From Agromyces sp. CF514 (GTDB lineage: Bacteria; Actinomycetota; Actinomycetes; Actinomycetales; Microbacteriaceae): a stretch of 64,000 nt of DNA. Both the position numbers and the translations under genes were made by a program. The notes under the pieces were generated by a model that had not been told where the DNA came from, did not search any database, and saw only the letters and a program-made list of their open reading frames with translations. Where the stretch lies: positions 620,001 to 684,000 of the forward strand of contig NZ_FOZD01000001.1 in NCBI RefSeq assembly GCF_900113185.1, read 5' to 3'. This document shows, piece after piece, positions 60,246 to 64,000 of the stretch; the first letter of the stretch is position 1; every line of letters starts with the position of its first letter.

Positions 60246-60251
60246 TAGGAT
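60246..60251 (+). promoter_or_regulatory. -10 element for leaderless menG
   Basis: TAGGAT ends 6 nt before the menG ATG. A GGAGG is present between, so initiation by either route is possible. Confidence 0.5.
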
Positions 60252-60257
60252 CGGAGG

Positions 60258-60965
60258 ATGACGCGCGCAGATCTGGGCAAGGATCCCGGCCAGGTATCGG
60301 CGATGTTCGATCGGGTGGCCGCACGCTACGACCGCACGAACACCGTGCTCTCGATGGGCAACGCGCCGCTCTGGCGCATCGCCACGACGCGCGCCGTCGC
60401 GCCGAAGCCGGGCGAGCGCATCCTCGACGTCGCCGCGGGCACGGGCACGTCGAGCGCGAGCCTCGCCGCGTCGGGTGCGTCCGTCGTCGCCGCCGACTTC
60501 TCGCCCGGAATGATCGAGGTCGGCCGCGCGCGCCAGGAGCGCGTGCCTAACCTCGTGTTCGTCGAGGCCGACGCCACGAACCTGCCATTCGGCGACGCCG
60601 AGTTCGACGCCGTGACGATCTCGTTCGGCCTGCGCAACGTCAACGGACCCGAGAAGGCGCTCGCCGAGTTCCTCCGCGTGACCAAGCCCGGCGGGCGCCT
60701 CGTGATCTGCGAGTTCTCGCAGCCGCCGACGGCGCTCATCCGGCAGGGCTACCACGCCTACCAGCGTTACGTCATGCCGACGCTCGTGCGACTCTCGAGC
60801 TCGAACGACGACGCCTACGACTACCTCAACGAGTCGATCGACGCATGGCCCGAGCAGCCGCAGCTCGCGGCGCTCATCCGCAGCGTCGGGTACACCGACG
60901 TCGCGTGGCGCAACCTCACCGGCGGCATCGTCGCGCTGCACCGGGCCCGCAAGCCGCTCGCCTGA
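60258..60965 (+). CDS. menG: Demethylmenaquinone methyltransferase
   Basis: This 235-residue UbiE/MenG-type SAM-dependent methyltransferase makes the last step of menaquinone synthesis. The signature blocks are FDRVAARYDRTNTVLSMG (about residues 17-34), the SAM loop LDVAAGTGTSSASLA (about 56-70), the ISFGLRNV block and VTKPGGRLVICEFSQPP (about 140-156). The C-terminal LTGGIVALHRARKP is typical. It is followed by a polyprenyl diphosphate synthase gene. Confidence 0.95.
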   Translation: MTRADLGKDPGQVSAMFDRVAARYDRTNTVLSMGNAPLWRIATTRAVAPKPGERILDVAAGTGTSSASLAASGASVVAADFSPGMIEVGRARQERVPNLVFVEADATNLPFGDAEFDAVTISFGLRNVNGPEKALAEFLRVTKPGGRLVICEFSQPPTALIRQGYHAYQRYVMPTLVRLSSSNDDAYDYLNESIDAWPEQPQLAALIRSVGYTDVAWRNLTGGIVALHRARKPLA

Positions 60966-61054
60966 AACCCGGCCTGATCGGCGGCTCGACACGGTGTCGA
61001 CCGGGAGGGCACGCCGTGGAAGCCGTGTCGATCGGGCACACAGGCCCGCCCAGA

Positions 61055-61060
61055 TAGACT
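61055..61060 (+). promoter_or_regulatory. -10 element for the leaderless polyprenyl synthase gene
   Basis: TAGACT ends 7 nt before the GTG at 61068. Confidence 0.68.
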
Positions 61061-61067
61061 CGGGATC

Positions 61068-62192
61068 GTGAATCCGAGCCATCCGGTCGTACGTCGCGGC
61101 TCAGCGCTCGCTTCGAACCTCGGTCTGAGCGAACGCCTGTTCGCGTCATCCGCCGACAAGGCGATCGCGAAGGCGATCGACGACGGCATCGACCGGGTCG
61201 AAGCGGGTCTCGTGCGCGAGGTCAGTTTCGCCGATTCGATCGCGGATGCCTCGACCCGCTACCTGCTCGACGCGGGCGGCAAGCGCGTGCGGCCCATGCT
61301 GACGCTGCTCACCGCGCAGCTCGGCGCCGGCATCACCGACGACGTCGTGACGGCCGCCGAGGCGATCGAGATCACGCACCTGGGGTCGCTGTACCACGAC
61401 GACGTCATGGACGAGTCCGAACGTCGGCGCGGCGTTCCGAGCGCGCAGACCGTGTGGGGCAACTCCGTCGCCATCCTCACGGGCGACCTGCTGTTCGCCC
61501 GTGCGAGCCAGCTCATGGCCGGCCTCGGCGAGCGTGCGATCCGCATGCAGGCGGGCACCTTCGAGCGCCTCGTGCTCGGCCAGCTGCACGAGACCGTCGG
61601 CCCGGGCGAGGGCGACGACCCGATCGAGCACTACATCCAGGTGCTCGCCGACAAGACCGGCTCGCTCATCGCGGCGGCCGCGCAGTCGGGCCTCGTGTTC
61701 TCGGGCGCAGACCCCGCCTACGAGGCGCCGGTCGTCGAGTTCGGCGAGAAGATCGGCATCGCGTTCCAGCTCATCGACGACGTCATCGACCTCTCGCCCC
61801 AGCCCGAGACCACGGGCAAGGTGCCCGGCACCGACCTGCGCGCGGGAGTCGTGACGCTTCCGGTGCTGCGCCTGGCCGAAATGGCGAAGACCGATGCCGC
61901 GTCGGCCGACCTGCTGCGCCGCATCGAGCGCGACGTGCGGGTGCTGATCGACCCCGCCGACGCCGGTGACCCGCACGACACCAACACGCTCGCGTCGCGC
62001 ATCGTGCCCTCGCGCGAGACCGTCGACGCGATCGTCGCCGAGCTCCGCGAGCACGAGGCGACCATGGCGACGCTCGACGAGGCGCACCGCTGGGCGCGCG
62101 AGGCCGTCGCGGCGCTCGCGCCGCTGCCGGAGGGCACCGTGAAGAAGGCGCTCGTGCGCTTCGCCGAGACGGTCGTCGACCGGGCCAGCTGA
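61068..62192 (+). CDS. Long-chain polyprenyl diphosphate synthase
   Basis: This 374-residue trans-prenyltransferase makes the isoprenoid side chain of menaquinone. The first Asp-rich motif is LYHDDVMDESERRRG (about residues 108-122) and the second is IDDVIDLSPQP (about 235-245), with the KTGSLIAAAAQSG segment between. The residues before the first motif (IEITHLGSLYHDD) lack bulky aromatic groups at the positions that cap short products, so a long chain (heptaprenyl or longer) is inferred. The exact length cannot be told. It follows menG and precedes a ferredoxin reductase. Leaderless start. Confidence 0.92.
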   Translation: MNPSHPVVRRGSALASNLGLSERLFASSADKAIAKAIDDGIDRVEAGLVREVSFADSIADASTRYLLDAGGKRVRPMLTLLTAQLGAGITDDVVTAAEAIEITHLGSLYHDDVMDESERRRGVPSAQTVWGNSVAILTGDLLFARASQLMAGLGERAIRMQAGTFERLVLGQLHETVGPGEGDDPIEHYIQVLADKTGSLIAAAAQSGLVFSGADPAYEAPVVEFGEKIGIAFQLIDDVIDLSPQPETTGKVPGTDLRAGVVTLPVLRLAEMAKTDAASADLLRRIERDVRVLIDPADAGDPHDTNTLASRIVPSRETVDAIVAELREHEATMATLDEAHRWAREAVAALAPLPEGTVKKALVRFAETVVDRAS

Positions 62193-62259
62193 GGCGCGAT
62201 TCCGGCGCGCGCGGGGGCGCTTCGGGCATCCGGAGTTCGAATCGGGGAGGATCGAGCAC

Positions 62260-63639
62260 GTGACCAGGACCAAGCTTCGGCTCGCGATCGTCGGCGCAGG
62301 GCCGGCCGGCATCTACGCCGCCGACATCCTGCTGAAGGCCGAGCGCAACTTCGACGTCTCGATCGACCTGTTCGACCACCTGCCGGCCCCGTACGGGCTG
62401 GTGCGGTACGGCGTGGCGCCCGACCACCCGCGCATCAAGGGCATCATCACGGCCCTGCGCGAGGTGCTCGACCGGGGCGACATCCGCATCTTCGGCAACG
62501 TGCGCTTCGGCGTCGATATCACGCTCGACGACCTCAAGCGCCACTACAACGCGGTCATCTTCGCGACCGGTGCGGTCGAGGACGCCTCGCTCAGGGTGCC
62601 GGGCGCCGAGCTTCAGGGCTCCTACGGCGCCGCGGAGTTCGTGAGCTGGTTCGACGGGCACCCAGACGTGCCCCGCACCTGGCCGCTCGAGGCCGAGTCG
62701 GTCGCGGTGATCGGCAACGGCAACGTCGCGCTCGACGTCTCCCGCATGCTCGCGAAGCACGTCGAGGACCTCATGGTCACCGAGATCCCCGACAACGTCG
62801 CGGCCGGCCTCTCGGCCTCGCCCGTGACCGACGTGCACGTGTTCGGGCGACGCGGGCCGACGTCGGTCAAGTTCACGCCCCTCGAGCTGCGCGAGCTCGG
62901 CGAGCTGCGCGACGTCGACATGATCGTCCACGACGAGGACTTCGACTACGACGACGCCGCACATGCGGCCGTCGCAGGCAACAAGCAGGTCTTCGTCATC
63001 GACAAGGTGCTGCAGCAGTGGCGTCGGCGCGAGGTCGGCGAGGCGACGCGGCGCCTCCACCTGCACTTCTTCGCCAAGCCGCTCGAGATCGTCGACGACG
63101 GCACCGGGCGCGTCGGCGCGATCCGGTGGGAGCGCACGCGATCCGACGGCGCGGGCGGCGTCGTCGGAACCGGCGAGATCCGCGAACTGCCGGTCCAAGC
63201 CGTCTACCGCGCGGTCGGGTACTTCGGTTCGCCGCTTCCCGGCGTGCCGTTCGACGAGCAGTTCGGCGTGATCCCGAACCACGAGGGACAGGTGCTCACG
63301 CGAGACCCCGAGACGGGCGAGGCGCGGCAGATGTACGGCGTCTACGCGACCGGCTGGATCAAGCGCGGGCCCGTCGGCCTCATCGGGCACACGAAGTCCG
63401 ACGCCATGGAGACGATCAAGCACGTCATCAACGACCTCGGCAACTGGTGGACCCCCGAGTGGCCCTCCGAGGAGTCGGTGCTCGAGATGCTCGACGCCCG
63501 CGGCATCGCCTACACCGACCTCGACGGATGGCACCGCCTCGACCAGCACGAGCGCTCGCTCGGCGAGGCCGAGGGTCGCGTGCGCATCAAGGTCGTGCCC
63601 CGCGACGACATGGTGCAGGTCTCGCGCGGCGAGGTCTGA
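62260..63639 (+). CDS. fprA: Ferredoxin/ferredoxin-NADP+ reductase of the FprA (adrenodoxin reductase) type
   Basis: This 459-residue FAD-dependent oxidoreductase shows the FAD loop IVGAGPAGIYAADIL (about residues 10-24), the NADP(H)-binding VIGNGNVALDVSRML (about 151-165), and FGRRGPTSVKFTPLELRELGEL, the conserved block of adrenodoxin reductase-like FprA proteins. The C-terminal ATGWIKRGPVGLIGHTKSDA closes the FAD site. It moves electrons between NADPH and ferredoxin, which could serve P450 or Fe-S enzymes. The GTG start has a GGGGAGG site 9 nt upstream. Last complete gene of the window. Confidence 0.94.
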   Translation: MTRTKLRLAIVGAGPAGIYAADILLKAERNFDVSIDLFDHLPAPYGLVRYGVAPDHPRIKGIITALREVLDRGDIRIFGNVRFGVDITLDDLKRHYNAVIFATGAVEDASLRVPGAELQGSYGAAEFVSWFDGHPDVPRTWPLEAESVAVIGNGNVALDVSRMLAKHVEDLMVTEIPDNVAAGLSASPVTDVHVFGRRGPTSVKFTPLELRELGELRDVDMIVHDEDFDYDDAAHAAVAGNKQVFVIDKVLQQWRRREVGEATRRLHLHFFAKPLEIVDDGTGRVGAIRWERTRSDGAGGVVGTGEIRELPVQAVYRAVGYFGSPLPGVPFDEQFGVIPNHEGQVLTRDPETGEARQMYGVYATGWIKRGPVGLIGHTKSDAMETIKHVINDLGNWWTPEWPSEESVLEMLDARGIAYTDLDGWHRLDQHERSLGEAEGRVRIKVVPRDDMVQVSRGEV

Positions 63640-63754
63640 TCGGGGTCCGTGCGGCCTCGGCGCGTGCTGCGGCCGAGTCGCAGCTCGCGCAGGCGACTGC
63701 CCGGGCGTGACGGCGCGGCTGTGCAGCGTCGCGTGCCGCGGCGGCGCGACCGAC

Positions 63755-63760
63755 TAGTGT
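63755..63760 (+). promoter_or_regulatory. -10 element for the leaderless gene at 63768
   Basis: TAGTGT ends 7 nt before the GTG at 63768. Confidence 0.5.
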
Positions 63761-63767
63761 GCAGCCT

Positions 63768-64000
63768 GTGATCATCGCCGAGCCGCTCGCCGTCGCCGTC
63801 GCCGCACTCGTCGGCGCGGTGCTCGGCTGGTGGCCGCTCGCGCGGTGGTCTGCGCACGTGCTCGTCACGGAGCGCGGACGGTCGGTCCGCCGCTCGACGC
63901 TTCGCATCGCCTGCGCGGCGGTCGCCGCCGCCGGATTCGGCCTGCTGACCTGGCGGTTCTGGCAGACGGCCGAGCTGCCGGCGCTGCTGGCGTTCGCCGC
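63768..64000 (+). CDS. Probable prepilin peptidase (A24), N-terminal fragment cut by the window end
   Basis: These are the first 77 codons of an integral membrane protein. Visible are one hydrophobic segment (EPLAVAVAALVGAVLGWWPLARW), a basic loop (TERGRSVRRSTLR) and the beginning of a second segment ending LPALLAFA. This pattern matches the N-terminus of short actinobacterial type 4 prepilin peptidases, but the catalytic Asp motifs lie outside the window. The call is tentative; another membrane protein is possible. Leaderless GTG start. Confidence 0.5.
   Translation, partial: MIIAEPLAVAVAALVGAVLGWWPLARWSAHVLVTERGRSVRRSTLRIACAAVAAAGFGLLTWRFWQTAELPALLAFA

Noticed and set aside
62205..62258. 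GGAGTTCGAATCGGGG, resembling a tRNA T-arm
   Set aside because: The segment GTTCGAATC looks like a T-loop, but no matching acceptor stem, anticodon arm or D-arm can be built upstream. It sits in a short gap before fprA.

Overview
The window is high-GC actinobacterial DNA, dense in genes and rich in GTG starts. It carries a menaquinone pathway, a bS22-type mini ribosomal protein and a cytochrome c system II cluster. Codon bias, gene content and a recurring REP-like element based on GGTCTCGATACG...CTACTCGACC suggest a Microbacteriaceae chromosome, close to Agromyces/Microbacterium in style. The genus is an inference. No tRNA, rRNA, CRISPR array, prophage or insertion sequence was seen.

Layout. 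1-5.6 kb: a minus-strand kdp operon (small membrane ORF, kdpF, A, B, C, start of kdpD) for high-affinity K+ uptake. 5.6-7.6 kb: a YCII/DGPF protein and an ECF42-type sigma factor behind a promoter that fits the ECF42 signature. 7.6-15.4 kb: flavin reductase, rlmC, a second K+ system (trkA-trkH), an ArsR regulator, a GIY-YIG protein, an acetyltransferase, bS22, a glutaredoxin-like protein and a TRIC-type membrane protein. 15.5-20.6 kb: a sulfur cassette (arylsulfatase, HAD phosphatase, SulP transporter). 20.6-22 kb: an archaeal-type aspartyl-tRNA synthetase. 22.1-27.1 kb: a histidine phosphatase and the cytochrome c biogenesis operon (resA, ccdA, resB, ccsB). 27.1-30.1 kb: a large LuxR (LAL) regulator and a small ORF.

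30.1-38.6 kb holds starch utilisation. A secreted alpha-amylase and a 2017-residue secreted amylase-pullulanase diverge from one intergenic region, where a single perfect palindrome overlaps both -35 boxes. 38.6-41.3 kb: marR with a clear operator, a small monooxygenase-like protein, a lipoprotein and menC. 41.3-47.6 kb: cobalamin-dependent metH, then a yybP-ykoY-like (manganese) riboswitch leading terC and a CorC-type gene. 47.6-51.4 kb: a single-polypeptide ECF vitamin transporter (EcfT-EcfA-EcfA-S) with a DUF4430-like lipoprotein, possibly for cobalamin. 51.4-63.6 kb: the main menaquinone cluster (menB, menE, menA, menD, isochorismate synthase, menG, polyprenyl diphosphate synthase) with ppk2 and an fprA-type reductase among them. 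The window ends in the start of a probable prepilin peptidase.

Two genome-scale patterns stand out. First, at least sixteen genes have a TAnnnT -10 hexamer exactly 6-7 nt before an ATG or GTG, which predicts leaderless mRNAs. Second, a REP-like element occurs nine times here, between genes and also in frame inside metH, inside the signal peptide of resA, and forming the C-terminus of marR. Strong GC hairpins without U-tracts separate most convergent gene pairs.
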